Of a DNA stretch of 46,415 bases, positions 7,545-17,672 are shown in pieces (the stretch's first letter is position 1; each line of letters begins with the position of its first letter). The notes beneath the pieces were generated by a model that worked only from the letters and a program-made list of their open reading frames with translations, was not told where the DNA came from and made no database searches. A program made the position numbers and the translations under genes. Source of the stretch: Burkholderiales bacterium. GTDB taxonomy: Bacteria > Pseudomonadota > Gammaproteobacteria > Burkholderiales > Burkholderiaceae_C. The stretch covers positions 1 to 46,415 of the forward strand of contig JAGWMW010000003.1 in NCBI GenBank assembly GCA_028871575.1, in the 5' to 3' direction.

Positions 7545-10211
7545 TCAGAACCGCCCCATCACCCCGAACTGGAAGGTCTTGCCGTAGAACTCGCGCTGGA
7601 TCGGCCGGTCGCTCGAGCCCTGGGTGAACTTCAGCGGCGTGTCGGTCAGGTTCTTGGCGTTGAAGTAGACGCTGACCGCGGGGCTGAGGTGGTAGCGCGA
7701 GCCGAAGTCGAGCGAGAAGCGGGGCTCGGAGTAGACGTCGCTGCCGGCGTCGCCGCCGATGGCGAACAGGTTGCGCGAGATGTAGTTGGCGCCCAGCTCC
7801 AGGTCGAACACGTCCTTGCGCTCGTACGACAGGATCGCGTTGGCGGTGTTGCGCGCGGTGGAGGGCAGCGCGGTGGTTTCGCCCGGGCGGATCTCGATGC
7901 GCGAGGCCGTGCCCGTCCAGTTGACCGTCACGCCCAGGCCGCTCAGCCAGCCCGGCAGCTGGCGGAAACGCTGGTCGTACTCGAACTCCAGCCCGGTGAT
8001 GCGTGCCGGCGCGCCGTTCTTGAACGTGATCACGCTCACCGGGCCGGTGAAGCCGGCGAACAGGCCCTGGTTCGGATAGACCTGGGTCGTGACCAGGGGC
8101 ACGATGTAGTCCTTCAGGTCCTTGTAGAACAGGCCCGCCGAGACGATGCCGCCGCCCGGCAGGTAGTTCTCGAGCGAGAAGTCGAGGTTGCGCGAGTGCA
8201 GCGGCCGGATGTCGGGGTTGCCTTGCGACACCAGGTTGGCCGGCAGGTTGATGTTCAGCGCCGGGCTCTGCTGGTTGTAGCCGGGCCGGCCGATGGTGCT
8301 CGAGTAGATGGCGCGCCCCAGCAGGTTGGGCCGGAACTCGTAGCGCAGCTGCAGCGAGGGCAGCACGTCGGTGTAGCTGTGGCGGCTCGAGACCGGCTCG
8401 ATGGCGTTGTTGCTGTTGACGTTGTAGGCGTCGAAGCGGGTGCGCGTGGCCTCCACGCGCACGCCGGTGAAGACGCCGAGCCGGCCGACGCCGCTCTGGT
8501 ACTGGCCGTAGGCGGCGTACACGTCCTCGTGCACGCGGTAGCTCGACTGCGCGCCCGTGGCCGCGTCGGCGACGGGGTCGTGGGCGAAGCCGGTGCCGGC
8601 ATCGAAGGCCGCGGCGATGGCCCCGGGCTCGATCAGCGGGCCCATCGCATAGCGCCCGTCGTAGTAGGTGATGCCGGGCCCGGCCACGGCCTGGGCCAGC
8701 GGGATCGCGGGCAGCTGGGTCGCGCTGTAGACACCCACGTCCTGGACGAAGCGGCGCCGCCGAGCGCCCACGCCGAACTTGATCTGCTCGGTCTCGTACG
8801 AGGTGAACTGGGTGGGCACGGTCACGTTGAGCTTGGCCGACCAGTCCTTCGTGGTGCTGCTCTGGGTGCTGTTGCTGAAGCCAGTGAGCGCGTAGCCGGC
8901 CGGGTCGAAGGGGTTGGTGCCGCTGACCGAGAGCGAGGGGTGGTTGGCGTCGGCGATGTTGTTGTAGGTCACCACCGCGGGGGCGGCCTGGGTCCAGACC
9001 GGGATCTGGTCGAAGGGCTTCCTGTAGCGGCCCTCGGTGTGGGCCAGGAAGTAGTCGATGGCGTAGCGGTCGAAGCGGTTGCGCCCGCCGATGCTGGCCA
9101 GCCGGGTGTCGAAGCTCTCCTGGTTCGCGCGGTAGTACTTCTGCACCTGCACGCCGGTCTCGGTGACGCTGCCGTCGGGCGCGGCCACCGGATTGCCCTG
9201 GAACGTGTAGAGCAGGCCGTTGCGGTTGTAGTGCTGGGTGGCGCCGAAGTCGTAGTAGCGCAGGTAGAACTCGTGCCCGGGCGCGGGGCTCCAGTCGAAC
9301 TCGCCGCCCACCACGTGGCGCTGCTTGCGCTGGCGGTAGTAGCGCTGCTCGAAGGTGTTGAGCGCCTTGTACGGGATGCCGGGCCCGCTGGCGTAGTACG
9401 AGCCTTCGAGGTCGTCGACGCCGCGCCGGTCGGCGTAGCTCGAGAACACGCCGATCAGGCTGAAGGGCGCGCGCGGGGCCAGGGCCCCGGCGCCTGCCGC
9501 CGGCGCGGCGCCGAAGCGCCCGCCCACGGTCAGCGCCAGGTCGGTGATGCGGGTGCCGCGCAGCGGCTCGTAGCCCGAGCCCAGCTTGACGTCGGCGAAG
9601 TAGGGCCGCCCGCCGCGCGGCACGGTCTTGGGCGTGATCTCGATCGTGCCGCCCACGGCCTCGGCCTCCTGCTCGGGGCGGTTGGTCTTGGTCACGGTCA
9701 CCGAGCCGATCATCTCGGCCGGGATGTTGTCGAACGAGACCGCGCGGCTGCCGCCGTAGGGGCTGGTGGTGACGTCGGTGGGCGGCAGGCGCACGCCGCC
9801 GAAGGTGGTGCTGGAGAGGTCGGAGTCGAGCCCGCGGATGTTGACGAAGCGGCCTTCGCCGGTGTCGGTCTCGAGCTGCACGCCGGGGATGCGGCGCACC
9901 GCATCGCCGGCGTTCACCACCGGCAGCTTGCGGATCTCGGCGCCGCCCAGCACGTTGACGATGTTCTCGGCGTCCTGCTGCGCCGCGCGCGCCAGCCCGG
10001 CGGTGACGCGCTGGCTCACGACCACCACCTGGTCCATCGCGCGCGGCGCGGCCGCAGCCGCCCGGGCGGGGCCGGGGCTGGACGCCGCCGCGGCCGGGCT
10101 GCTGGCGGCCTGCGCGCCGGCGGCATGGACCAGGCCGGGGCCGGCGACGAGGGCCAGCAAGGCCGCCTGGGAAAGGCGGTGCGGGCGCGGCAACTTCTTC
10201 TGATGGGGCAC
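7545..10211 (-). CDS. TonB-dependent outer-membrane receptor
   Basis: The 888-residue product begins at GTG 10209-10211 after a GGAG element and has a signal peptide ending near HAAGAQA (about residue 35). The plug domain (about 60-190) contains NVLGGAEIRKLPVVNAGDAVRRIPGVQLETDTGEGRFVNIRGLDSDLSSTTFGGVRLP and EAEAVGGTIEI, the pattern of the large Caulobacter/Xanthomonas-like receptor group (TIGR01782 type). The rest is beta-barrel with alternating aromatic and polar strands, ending in GVMGRF with a terminal Phe, the usual BAM recognition signal. Many members of this group take up oligosaccharides or other non-siderophore ligands, but the substrate cannot be read here. It is divergent from a second TonB receptor gene. 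Confidence 0.93.
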   Translation of the reverse strand: MPHQKKLPRPHRLSQAALLALVAGPGLVHAAGAQAASSPAAAASSPGPARAAAAAPRAMDQVVVVSQRVTAGLARAAQQDAENIVNVLGGAEIRKLPVVNAGDAVRRIPGVQLETDTGEGRFVNIRGLDSDLSSTTFGGVRLPPTDVTTSPYGGSRAVSFDNIPAEMIGSVTVTKTNRPEQEAEAVGGTIEITPKTVPRGGRPYFADVKLGSGYEPLRGTRITDLALTVGGRFGAAPAAGAGALAPRAPFSLIGVFSSYADRRGVDDLEGSYYASGPGIPYKALNTFEQRYYRQRKQRHVVGGEFDWSPAPGHEFYLRYYDFGATQHYNRNGLLYTFQGNPVAAPDGSVTETGVQVQKYYRANQESFDTRLASIGGRNRFDRYAIDYFLAHTEGRYRKPFDQIPVWTQAAPAVVTYNNIADANHPSLSVSGTNPFDPAGYALTGFSNSTQSSTTKDWSAKLNVTVPTQFTSYETEQIKFGVGARRRRFVQDVGVYSATQLPAIPLAQAVAGPGITYYDGRYAMGPLIEPGAIAAAFDAGTGFAHDPVADAATGAQSSYRVHEDVYAAYGQYQSGVGRLGVFTGVRVEATRTRFDAYNVNSNNAIEPVSSRHSYTDVLPSLQLRYEFRPNLLGRAIYSSTIGRPGYNQQSPALNINLPANLVSQGNPDIRPLHSRNLDFSLENYLPGGGIVSAGLFYKDLKDYIVPLVTTQVYPNQGLFAGFTGPVSVITFKNGAPARITGLEFEYDQRFRQLPGWLSGLGVTVNWTGTASRIEIRPGETTALPSTARNTANAILSYERKDVFDLELGANYISRNLFAIGGDAGSDVYSEPRFSLDFGSRYHLSPAVSVYFNAKNLTDTPLKFTQGSSDRPIQREFYGKTFQFGVMGRF

Positions 10212-10577
10212 TGCAAAGCTCCGTAAGCGTGGAGCCGGCAGCTTCGCGAGCGGGGATGACGTGGCCGTGACTTAAGACGGCTCGATGCATGACCCCGCAT
10301 GACATCCGCCGACGCGAGCGGCGCGCCACGGCGCTGCAGCAACAAGCCGCGCCCGGGTCGCGGGCCGCGGGCTGATGACGCCGGATGACATCGGCGGGGC
10401 TGGCCTGCGAGGCGAGCGCCCGGCCGGTGGCCGAACTTGGCGCCACCGGCCGCCGAACGCCGTCGAATTGACATGGATCCTGCTTAGGCTGCGGGCCGTT
10501 CGTCGCGACCGGGTGCCCGAGCGGCCCCGGTCGACCGCCAGCCCCATCAACACACCGAAATCGAAGAGGAGCCTCCC
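10212..10577. other. 366-bp divergent promoter region between two TonB receptor genes
   Basis: There is no gene. The gap should hold both receptor promoters. Visible elements are a perfect 11-bp inverted repeat (10421-10452), a TTGACA hexamer at 10468-10473 pointing toward the rightward gene without a convincing -10 at the right distance, two copies of ATGACATC near 10299 and 10385, and an AAGAGGAG ribosome binding site just before the rightward start at 10578. Confidence 0.5.
10421..10452. promoter_or_regulatory. Strong inverted repeat between divergent TonB receptor genes
   Basis: Arms CGGCCGGTGGC (10421-10431) and GCCACCGGCCG (10442-10452) match perfectly over 11 bp around a ten-base loop. 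The repeat lies about 16 bp upstream of a TTGACA hexamer, so it could be an operator for the rightward receptor or a leader hairpin of the leftward one. Confidence 0.5.
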
Positions 10578-12944
10578 ATGTCCCAGCGCCGCATGCGCTT
10601 GCCCCTGCAACTCCGCCCCCTGGCCCTGGCCTGGATGCCGGCGCTCGGCGCCGCGCTCGCCGGCCCGGGCCTGGCCGCGCTGGCGGCCCCGGCCACCGCG
10701 GCCGAGCCCCCGGCCCCGGCCGCCGCGGCCTCGGCCCCGGCCCGCGCCCCGTCCAGCCGCGTCGTCGTCAAGGGCAAGGCGATCCTGACCGTCTCGCCCA
10801 AGGCCACCTACACGCAGAGCGTGATCAGCGAAGAGACGATCCGCAACCTCTCGCCCGCGCCCACGGTCACGATCCAGACGCTGCTCGCGCAGCAGCCCTC
10901 GGTCTTCGTCTACGCCAACGGCCCCACCGGCGTGGAGACCAACGTCTACCTGCGGTCGTTCAACTCGAGCCAGTTCTCCGAGACCTTCGCCGGCGTGGCG
11001 CTGAACGACCTGTTCAACGGCGGGGTGACGAACTCGGCCGAGAACCGCAACAACGTGCTGCTCATCCCGTCCAACATCCAGGGCGTGGACGTGTACCGCG
11101 GCATCAACAACCCCTCGGTGAACAGCTACAACTCGCTCGGCGGCACGGTGGACTTCACGCCGCGCCAGCCCGACGCGGTGGCCGGCGGCGCCGCCGGCGT
11201 GAGCGCCGGCAACTACGGCACCTTCGGCGTGCACGCCCGCTACGACACCGGCGACTGGCACGGCCTGAAGCAGGTGCTGGCCCTCACGCACACCAGCAGC
11301 CGCGGCTGGATCGACCACACCGCCGACCACAACAACAACTTCTACTGGGGCCTGACCTACGCCTTCGGCCCGACCGCCCACCTGGCCAACTACCTGCTCT
11401 ACAACGACAACCGCGGCCTGTCGCCCTACAACATGCCCGCGCCGCTGCAGCAGCAGTACGGGCGCAGCTATCAGTGGCCGCTGAACTACACCAGCGCCCC
11501 CATCCACGACACCAACTGGATGGACATCGTCGACTTCAGCGCCGCGCTCAGCCACGACGTGGTGCTGCGCAACAAGTTCTTCTTCGGCCGCAACGAGTAC
11601 CTGCGCACCTCGTACTCGAACCCCGCCTTCCAGCAGAGCGCCACCCAGCCCTACACGCTGGAGGACACGCCCACCGGCTTCCCGTTCTGGCTCAGCAACG
11701 CGGCCGGCCCCACCTACGACCCGGTGGCCACCTTCGGTGCCAGCGACGTGGGCACGGCGTACCACTTCTACGGCTACACCACCAGCGGCGTGGGCGACTC
11801 GCCCAGCCTGCACATCAGCCTGCCGGGCAACGACATCGTGCTTGGCGCCAACCTCACCAGCGGCAAGCTGCACAGCCGCGAGTACTGGTACGGCTCGGCC
11901 CCGGTGCCGCAGGTCACGGGCTACAACAACGCCTGGGACGAGCACGACAGCCGCACCCTGTGGTCGGCCTACGCGCAGGACACGGTCTCGCTGCTGGACG
12001 ACCGGCTGCTGCTGACCCCGGGCGTCAAGTTCATCCACGCCCGCACCACCGACAGCGACGCCGTGGGCTTCTACTACCCGCTGGCCGGCTCGGTCAGCGA
12101 CAGCGAGCACTTCGTCTCGCCCACGCTCGGCGCCAACTTCAAGGTGGCCGACAGCCTGCATGTCTACGCCTCGTACGGCAAGAACATCAAGCTGCCCGAC
12201 ATCTCGGCCTACTACGGCGCCTTCCAGACCGACGCCAACGGCAACCCCACCATCGTGCCGCCGCAGGTCAAGCCCGAGTACGTGCAGGACTACGAGCTCG
12301 GCGCGCGCTACCAGGCCGGCGGCCTGAGCGTGGCGCTGAACGCCTACCGCGAGAACTTCAGCAACACCTTCATCACCCGCACCGACCCGACCACCCAGCT
12401 CAGCACCACCACCAACGGCGGCGGCGCGCGCTACCAGGGCCTGGAGCTGCAGCTGGCGCAGGACTTCGGCGCCGGCCCCGCGGGCGACTTCAGCGGCTAC
12501 TTGAACCTGGCCCACAACCAGGCCAAGTTCACGTCGAGCTTCACCTCCGACTTCGCCGGCACCGTGACGGCCGGCCAGCCGCTGGCCGGGGTGCCCGAGC
12601 GCCTGGTGAGCGCGGGCCTGGTGTGGAAGCTCGCGGGCTGGCGCGCCAACGTCGACGCCCGCTACGTGGGCCGGCAGTACATCGACCAGGCCTACGCCGG
12701 CGTGCCCTCGGCCGCCACCATCGCGGCCTACACGGTGGTCAACCTGGGCCTGAGCGACACGATCGAGCTGCCCGCCAGCGGCCCGCTGCGCACCGTGCGG
12801 CTGGGGCTGAACCTGGACAACGTGTTCAACCGCCAGTACCTCAACACCGCCTTCACCGACACCGACTACTTCGGCAATGCGTTCGTGCGCGGCGTGGTGG
12901 CGCCGCCGCGGCTAGTCACGGGCAGCGTGGACGTGACGTTCTGA
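10578..12944 (+). CDS. TonB-dependent outer-membrane receptor
   Basis: The 788-residue product starts at ATG 10578 with an AAGAGGAG ribosome binding site. A signal peptide (to about residue 42) is followed by an Ala/Pro-rich spacer. The plug domain (about 60-200) contains QTLLAQQPSVFVYANGPTGVETNVYLRSFNSSQFSETFAGVALNDLFNGG and VYRGINNPSVNSYNSLGGTVDFTP. The barrel follows, with the receptor C-terminal motif LGLNLDNVFNRQYLNT near residue 745 and a terminal VDVTF (Phe at the end). The ligand is unknown. It differs in plug and length from the neighbouring divergent receptor, so the two are not a recent duplication. It converges with xdhC. Confidence 0.93.
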   Translation: MSQRRMRLPLQLRPLALAWMPALGAALAGPGLAALAAPATAAEPPAPAAAASAPARAPSSRVVVKGKAILTVSPKATYTQSVISEETIRNLSPAPTVTIQTLLAQQPSVFVYANGPTGVETNVYLRSFNSSQFSETFAGVALNDLFNGGVTNSAENRNNVLLIPSNIQGVDVYRGINNPSVNSYNSLGGTVDFTPRQPDAVAGGAAGVSAGNYGTFGVHARYDTGDWHGLKQVLALTHTSSRGWIDHTADHNNNFYWGLTYAFGPTAHLANYLLYNDNRGLSPYNMPAPLQQQYGRSYQWPLNYTSAPIHDTNWMDIVDFSAALSHDVVLRNKFFFGRNEYLRTSYSNPAFQQSATQPYTLEDTPTGFPFWLSNAAGPTYDPVATFGASDVGTAYHFYGYTTSGVGDSPSLHISLPGNDIVLGANLTSGKLHSREYWYGSAPVPQVTGYNNAWDEHDSRTLWSAYAQDTVSLLDDRLLLTPGVKFIHARTTDSDAVGFYYPLAGSVSDSEHFVSPTLGANFKVADSLHVYASYGKNIKLPDISAYYGAFQTDANGNPTIVPPQVKPEYVQDYELGARYQAGGLSVALNAYRENFSNTFITRTDPTTQLSTTTNGGGARYQGLELQLAQDFGAGPAGDFSGYLNLAHNQAKFTSSFTSDFAGTVTAGQPLAGVPERLVSAGLVWKLAGWRANVDARYVGRQYIDQAYAGVPSAATIAAYTVVNLGLSDTIELPASGPLRTVRLGLNLDNVFNRQYLNTAFTDTDYFGNAFVRGVVAPPRLVTGSVDVTF

Positions 12945-12989
12945 CCCTCGCCTCGACCCTCACCCCTGCCCCTGCAACTGCCCCTGCCC

Positions 12990-13010
12990 ACTCCCGCGCC
13001 CTGCGGGAGT
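12990..13010. terminator. Hairpin between convergent TonB receptor and xdhC genes
   Basis: Eight-bp arms ACTCCCGC (12990-12997) and GCGGGAGT (13003-13010) close a five-base loop about 45 bp past each stop codon. The convergent setting suits a bidirectional terminator, though no T-run follows. Confidence 0.5.
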
Positions 13011-13052
13011 CGGGCTCGCGCCGCGCGGGCGGGCCCGGCCGGCGAGTCGGCC

Positions 13053-14054
13053 TCAGGCGACCCGGCAGGCGGTCTGCGAGCCGCTCCAGTCGGCCAGCGG
13101 GCCGTCCAGCGAAGTGCCGCGGCGCACGGCGGTCATCTCGGCCAGCACGCTCATCGCGATCTCGGGCGGCGTCTTGCCGCCCAGGTTCAGGCCCACCGGG
13201 CCGCGCAGCCGGGCGACCTCGGCGGGGCTGACGTCGAACTGCAGCAGGCGCTGGCGCCGCGCCTCGTTGTTGCGCCGCGAGCCCAGGGCGCCGACGTAGA
13301 AGGCCGGCGTCTTCAGCGCCTCCATCAGCGCCAGGTCGTCGAGCTTGGGGTCGTGCGTGACGGCCACCAGCGCGCTGTGGGCGTCGAGGTTCATCGCGAT
13401 CACGAGGTCGTCGGGCATCAGGCGGCTGAGCGTGACGCCTTCCATCTCGGCCCAGCCCTCGTGGTATTCCTCGCGCGGGTCGCAGACGGTGACGCGGTAG
13501 TCCAGCATCACCGCCATGCCGGCCAGGTAGCGGCTGAGCTGGCCGCCGCCGATCAGCACCAGGCGCAGGCGCGGGCCGTGCACGGTCTCGAGCACCTGGC
13601 CGTCGAAGCGCAGCGCGTCGCCGTCGTCGCAAGGCCGCATCGACACCAGGCCGGTGGCCAGCTCCAGGCGCCGGCGCACCACGCGGTGGGTCTCGATGGC
13701 CGACAGCAGCTCGCGCAGCAGGCTCTGCGCCGACAGCGGCTCCAGCACGATCTGCACCGTGCCGCCGCAGGGCAGGCCGAAGCGCTGCGCCTCGTCGGCG
13801 GTGACGCCGTAGGTGGTGCTCTGCGGCAGCCGGCTGGCGAGTTCGCCGCGCCGCACGCGCTCGATCAGGTCGTCCTCGATGCAGCCGCCCGAGAGCGACC
13901 CCGCCACCTGCCCGTCGTCGCGGATGATCATCAGGCTGCCCGGCGGCCGGGGGCTGCTGCCCCAGGTGCGCACCACCGTGCCCAGCACCACGCGGTGGCC
14001 GCGGTTCATCCAGTCCATCGCGCTGCGGATGACTTCGACGTCCATGCTGTTCAT
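13053..14054 (-). CDS. xdhC: XdhC/CoxI-family molybdenum hydroxylase maturation factor
   Basis: The 333-residue product has an N-terminal XdhC/CoxI domain (VVLGTVVRTWGSSPRPPGSLMII at 22-44, GSLSGGCIEDDLI at 52-64, GLPCGGT at 93-99) and a C-terminal Rossmann-like XdhC_C domain (LVLIGGGQLSRYLAGMA from about 165, then VAVTHDPKLDDLAL and the G-x-N-LGGKTPPEIAMSVLAEMTA end). XdhC binds molybdenum cofactor, promotes its sulphuration and inserts it into xanthine-dehydrogenase-type enzymes. Its presence fits the three-subunit Mo hydroxylase encoded divergently 7.5 kb to the right. The start is ATG 14054 with an AAAGGA ribosome binding site; a second ATG lies three codons in. It is the last gene of the leftward unit. 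Confidence 0.93.
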   Translation of the reverse strand: MNSMDVEVIRSAMDWMNRGHRVVLGTVVRTWGSSPRPPGSLMIIRDDGQVAGSLSGGCIEDDLIERVRRGELASRLPQSTTYGVTADEAQRFGLPCGGTVQIVLEPLSAQSLLRELLSAIETHRVVRRRLELATGLVSMRPCDDGDALRFDGQVLETVHGPRLRLVLIGGGQLSRYLAGMAVMLDYRVTVCDPREEYHEGWAEMEGVTLSRLMPDDLVIAMNLDAHSALVAVTHDPKLDDLALMEALKTPAFYVGALGSRRNNEARRQRLLQFDVSPAEVARLRGPVGLNLGGKTPPEIAMSVLAEMTAVRRGTSLDGPLADWSGSQTACRVA

Positions 14055-14132
14055 CGGGCGGGTCCTTTCACGGGCGGGGCGAAAAGGATGCCACAGCCGC
14101 AGGCGCGGCGCACGGCAGCGGTGCCGATGTGC

Positions 14133-14837
<705 letters not shown>

Positions 14838-14918
14838 CAGGCCCCCCTCCGGGACGCCCCGCAGCCGGCCCGCGCCTGCTTCGGGGCGCAGCGATCGACG
14901 TGCAGCCGGGGCGCCATC

Positions 14919-15668
14919 TCAACCCTGCCCGAGGTAGACGCGGCGCACGTCGGCGTTGGCCTGGATCTGCTCGGGCGTGCCTTCGGCCAGGAACTCGCCG
15001 TGGTGCAGCACCAGCAGGCGCCGGCAGATGCCCATCACCAGCTTCATCTTGTGCTCGACCAGGATCACGCTGCGCTCGGCGGCCAGCTGCACGATCAGCG
15101 CCATCATGACCTGGGTCTCCTCGGGCGACATGCCGGCGGTGGGCTCGTCCATCAGCAGCAGCGCCGGGTCGGCGGCCAGCGCCATCGCCACCTCCAGCGC
15201 GCGCTGCTGGCCGTGCGCCAGGTCGGCCGCGGCGCGCCGGCCCAGGCCGGCCAGGCCCACGCGCTCGAGCAGCGCGTCGGCGCGCTCGCTCACCGCGCGC
15301 AGCGCCGTGCGCGGCTGCAGCAGCCGGTAGCGCGCCTGGCGCATCTGCACCGCCACGCGCACGTTCTCGTGCACGCTCAGGCGCGGGAAGAGGTTGGTGA
15401 TCTGGAAGCTCTTGGCGATGCCGATGCGGGCAAAGGCGTGTGGCGCCAGGTCGGTGATGTCGCGCCCCTGGAAGCGCAGCCGGCCGCTGCTGGGCGGCAA
15501 GGCGCCGCTGACGAGGTTGAAGAAGGTGCTCTTGCCGGCGCCGTTGGGGCCGATGATGGCGCTGAGCTCGCCGGCCGCAAAGCGTGCCGTGACGCCCTTG
15601 AGCGCCACGAAGCGGCCGAAGCGCTTGCCGAGGTTCTCGACCTCGAGGATGGGTGGGGCCCCGCTCAT
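14919..15668 (-). CDS. HAAT-family ABC transporter ATP-binding protein (LivG-like)
   Basis: The 249-residue ATPase contains Walker A GPNGAGKS (40-47), the LivG-specific N-terminal block FFNLVSGALPPSSGRLRFQGRDI, IAKSFQITNLFPRLSVHENV, the signature LAHGQQRALEVAMAL and Walker B LLLMDEPTAGMSPEE. The C-terminal HKMKLVMGICRRLLVLHHGEFLAEGTP and VYLGQG are typical of LivG. The start is ATG 15668. It pairs with the LivF-like protein; the gap to that gene is 81 bp. Confidence 0.95.
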   Translation of the reverse strand: MSGAPPILEVENLGKRFGRFVALKGVTARFAAGELSAIIGPNGAGKSTFFNLVSGALPPSSGRLRFQGRDITDLAPHAFARIGIAKSFQITNLFPRLSVHENVRVAVQMRQARYRLLQPRTALRAVSERADALLERVGLAGLGRRAAADLAHGQQRALEVAMALAADPALLLMDEPTAGMSPEETQVMMALIVQLAAERSVILVEHKMKLVMGICRRLLVLHHGEFLAEGTPEQIQANADVRRVYLGQG

Positions 15669-15726
15669 CGGGAAGCCTCCGAGCTGCGCACTGCGGTGCG
15701 GGCCCCTGCGGGCGGCCGGGCGGGGC

Positions 15727-16689
15727 TCACGCGGCTCGCTCCAGGCGCTTGACCAGGGTGCCCCAGATCCCGGCCGGAAAAAACAGCACGCAGGCCATGA
15801 AGACCGCGCCCACCACGCCCATCCAGTGCGGCGTGAGGTTGGTGACCGCGTCTTCCAGCGTCAGGAAGACGCCGGCGCCGACGAAGGGCCCGAAGAAGGT
15901 GCCCATGCCGCCGAGCAGGCACATCATCACCGCCTGGCCCGACTGCAGGTAGCCCAGCGAGTCGATCGGCACGATCGACAGGTGCAGCGCGCGCAGCGAG
16001 CCGGCCAGGCCGCAGATCGCCGCCGACAGCACGAACACCAGCAGCTTGGTGCGCGCGACGTCGTAGCCGCAGGCCGCGGCGCGCTGCTCGTTCTCGCGCA
16101 CCGCCTCCATCACGGCGCCGAAGGGCGAGGCCAGCAGCCGCGAGACGAACCACAGCGCGGCCGCGACGAAGGCGAGGATGACGTAGTACTTGGTGTTGGG
16201 GTCGAGCAGGTCGAAGGGCAGGCCCAGGAGGCGCGCGGGCGGCACCTGGATGCCGCGCAGGCCGTTCTCGCCGCCGGTCCAGCGCTCGGCCTTGTAGAAG
16301 GCGTAGTAGACGATCTGGGCCAACGCCAGCGTCACCATCGAGAAGTAGATGCCGCGGCTGCGGATGGCCAGCCAGCCGATCACAAGCCCCACCAGCGACG
16401 CCGCGGCCACGCCCAGCAGCAGCGCCGCGCCCCAGGGCCAGCCGCCGCTGACGATGGCGATGCCGGTGGCGTAGCCGCCCACGCCCAGGAACGCCGCATG
16501 GCCGAACGAGAGCAGCCCGGTGTAGCCGAACAGCAGGTTGAAGCCGACCGCGAACAGGCCGAAGACGAGGATGTTGACCGCCAGCGCCTGGTACGGCACC
16601 AGCAGCGGCAGCACCAGCAGGAAGCCCAGCGCAGCGGCCACGCGGTGGCGGCGCACGGCCGCGACGAAATCGCCCTGCGCGCTCACCAC
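15727..16689 (-). CDS. HAAT-family ABC transporter permease (LivM-like)
   Basis: This 320-residue hydrophobic protein carries the LivM hallmark FGYTGLLSFGHAAFLGVGGYATG near residues 53-77 and the cytoplasmic coupling segment FGAVMEAVRENEQRAAACGYDVARTKLLVFVLSA, followed by LAGSLRALHLSIVPIDSLGYLQSGQAVMMCLLGGMGTFFGPFVGA. About eight to nine membrane segments are apparent. The frame begins with GTG at 16689; the next codon is also GTG, so either may start. It would form the transmembrane channel with the LivH-like permease. Confidence 0.94.
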   Translation of the reverse strand: MVSAQGDFVAAVRRHRVAAALGFLLVLPLLVPYQALAVNILVFGLFAVGFNLLFGYTGLLSFGHAAFLGVGGYATGIAIVSGGWPWGAALLLGVAAASLVGLVIGWLAIRSRGIYFSMVTLALAQIVYYAFYKAERWTGGENGLRGIQVPPARLLGLPFDLLDPNTKYYVILAFVAAALWFVSRLLASPFGAVMEAVRENEQRAAACGYDVARTKLLVFVLSAAICGLAGSLRALHLSIVPIDSLGYLQSGQAVMMCLLGGMGTFFGPFVGAGVFLTLEDAVTNLTPHWMGVVGAVFMACVLFFPAGIWGTLVKRLERAA

Positions 16690-16753
16690 GGCACCCGACG
16701 GCCTGCGGCCGGTCCCGCCGGGCGGGCGTGAGCCCTCGGCAACGCTTGCGCGC

Positions 16754-17635
16754 TCATCCCATCAACCCCGCCTTGCCGAACAGGCCCTGCGGCCGCAGCA
16801 GCAGCACCAGGGCCATCAGCACGAAGATCGACAGGTCGGCCAGGTCGGGCGCGAACAGCGAGGTCATCGAGAACACCACGCCCACCAGCAGCCCGGCCAC
16901 CACCGCGCCCACCAGCGAGCCCATGCCGCCGACCACCGTGACCACGAACGACTCGGCCAGCACCGGGATGCCCATCTCGGGGTTGACGGCGCGCGTCGGC
17001 GCGGCCAGCACGCCCGACAGCCCGGCGATGGCCGTGCCCAGGCCGAACACCAGCCACCACACGCGCGCCACGTCCACGCCCAGCACCTTCAGGATCTCGC
17101 CGTCGCGCGAGCCGGCGCGGATGATCAGGCCCCAGCGCGTCTTCTCCAGGAACAGCCACAGCGCGCCCACCACCACCGCGGTGGCCCCGATCAGGAACAG
17201 CCGGTACTTGGGGAAGTAGCCGAAGCCCAGGTCGACCGCGCCGCGCAGCGCCGCCGGCGTGCTGGACGGCAGGCCGCCGATGCCGAAGGCGATCCGCATG
17301 GCCTCGATCAGCACCCACGACAGGCCGAAGGTGAGCAGCAGCGGGTCGTCGATGCCGCGGCCGTAAAGCCGCCGCACCAGCAGCCGCTCGGTGGCCAGGC
17401 CGATGGCCCCCACCACCAGCGGCGCCAGCACCAGGCTGAACCAGAAGCTGCCGGTCAGGCCCAGGAAATACAGGCCGAGGAAGGCGCCCACCATGAAGAA
17501 GGCGCCATGGGCGAAGTTCACCACCGTGAGCAGGCCGAAGACCAGGCTCAGCCCCAGCGCCAGCAGCGCGTAGACGGCGCCCAGCGCCAGGCCCGTGAGG
17601 GCCTGCAGCGCCAGCAGCTGGGGCGTGATCTCCAT
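16754..17635 (-). CDS. HAAT-family ABC transporter permease (LivH-like)
   Basis: This 293-residue membrane protein begins at ATG 17635 with the LivH pattern LALQALTGLALGAVYALLALGLSLVFGLLTVVNFAHGAFFMVGAF. It continues with the coupling segment SRDGEILKVLGVDVARVWWLVFGLGTAIAGLSGVLAAPTRAVNPEMG and a C-terminal VVTVVGGMGSLVGAVVAGLLVGVV block. Eight or so membrane spans are visible. It lies 37 bp downstream of the binding-protein gene and 64 bp before the LivM-like gene, in the standard order for HAAT importers. Confidence 0.94.
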   Translation of the reverse strand: MEITPQLLALQALTGLALGAVYALLALGLSLVFGLLTVVNFAHGAFFMVGAFLGLYFLGLTGSFWFSLVLAPLVVGAIGLATERLLVRRLYGRGIDDPLLLTFGLSWVLIEAMRIAFGIGGLPSSTPAALRGAVDLGFGYFPKYRLFLIGATAVVVGALWLFLEKTRWGLIIRAGSRDGEILKVLGVDVARVWWLVFGLGTAIAGLSGVLAAPTRAVNPEMGIPVLAESFVVTVVGGMGSLVGAVVAGLLVGVVFSMTSLFAPDLADLSIFVLMALVLLLRPQGLFGKAGLMG

Positions 17636-17672
17636 CGTGGCGGCGGATGCGGGGGACCCTGGCGGCGCCCGC

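Noticed and set aside
10468-10490. TTGACA-centred sigma70 promoter for the rightward TonB receptor
   Set aside because: No -10-like hexamer lies 16-18 bases downstream; the nearest candidate is only 11 bases away, so I list the hexamer only as a possible element.
10272-12515. Very long minus-strand frame opposite the rightward TonB receptor
   Set aside because: Low-complexity Val/Gly/Ala/Arg product with no motif; the receptor on the other strand has signal peptide, plug and barrel features.
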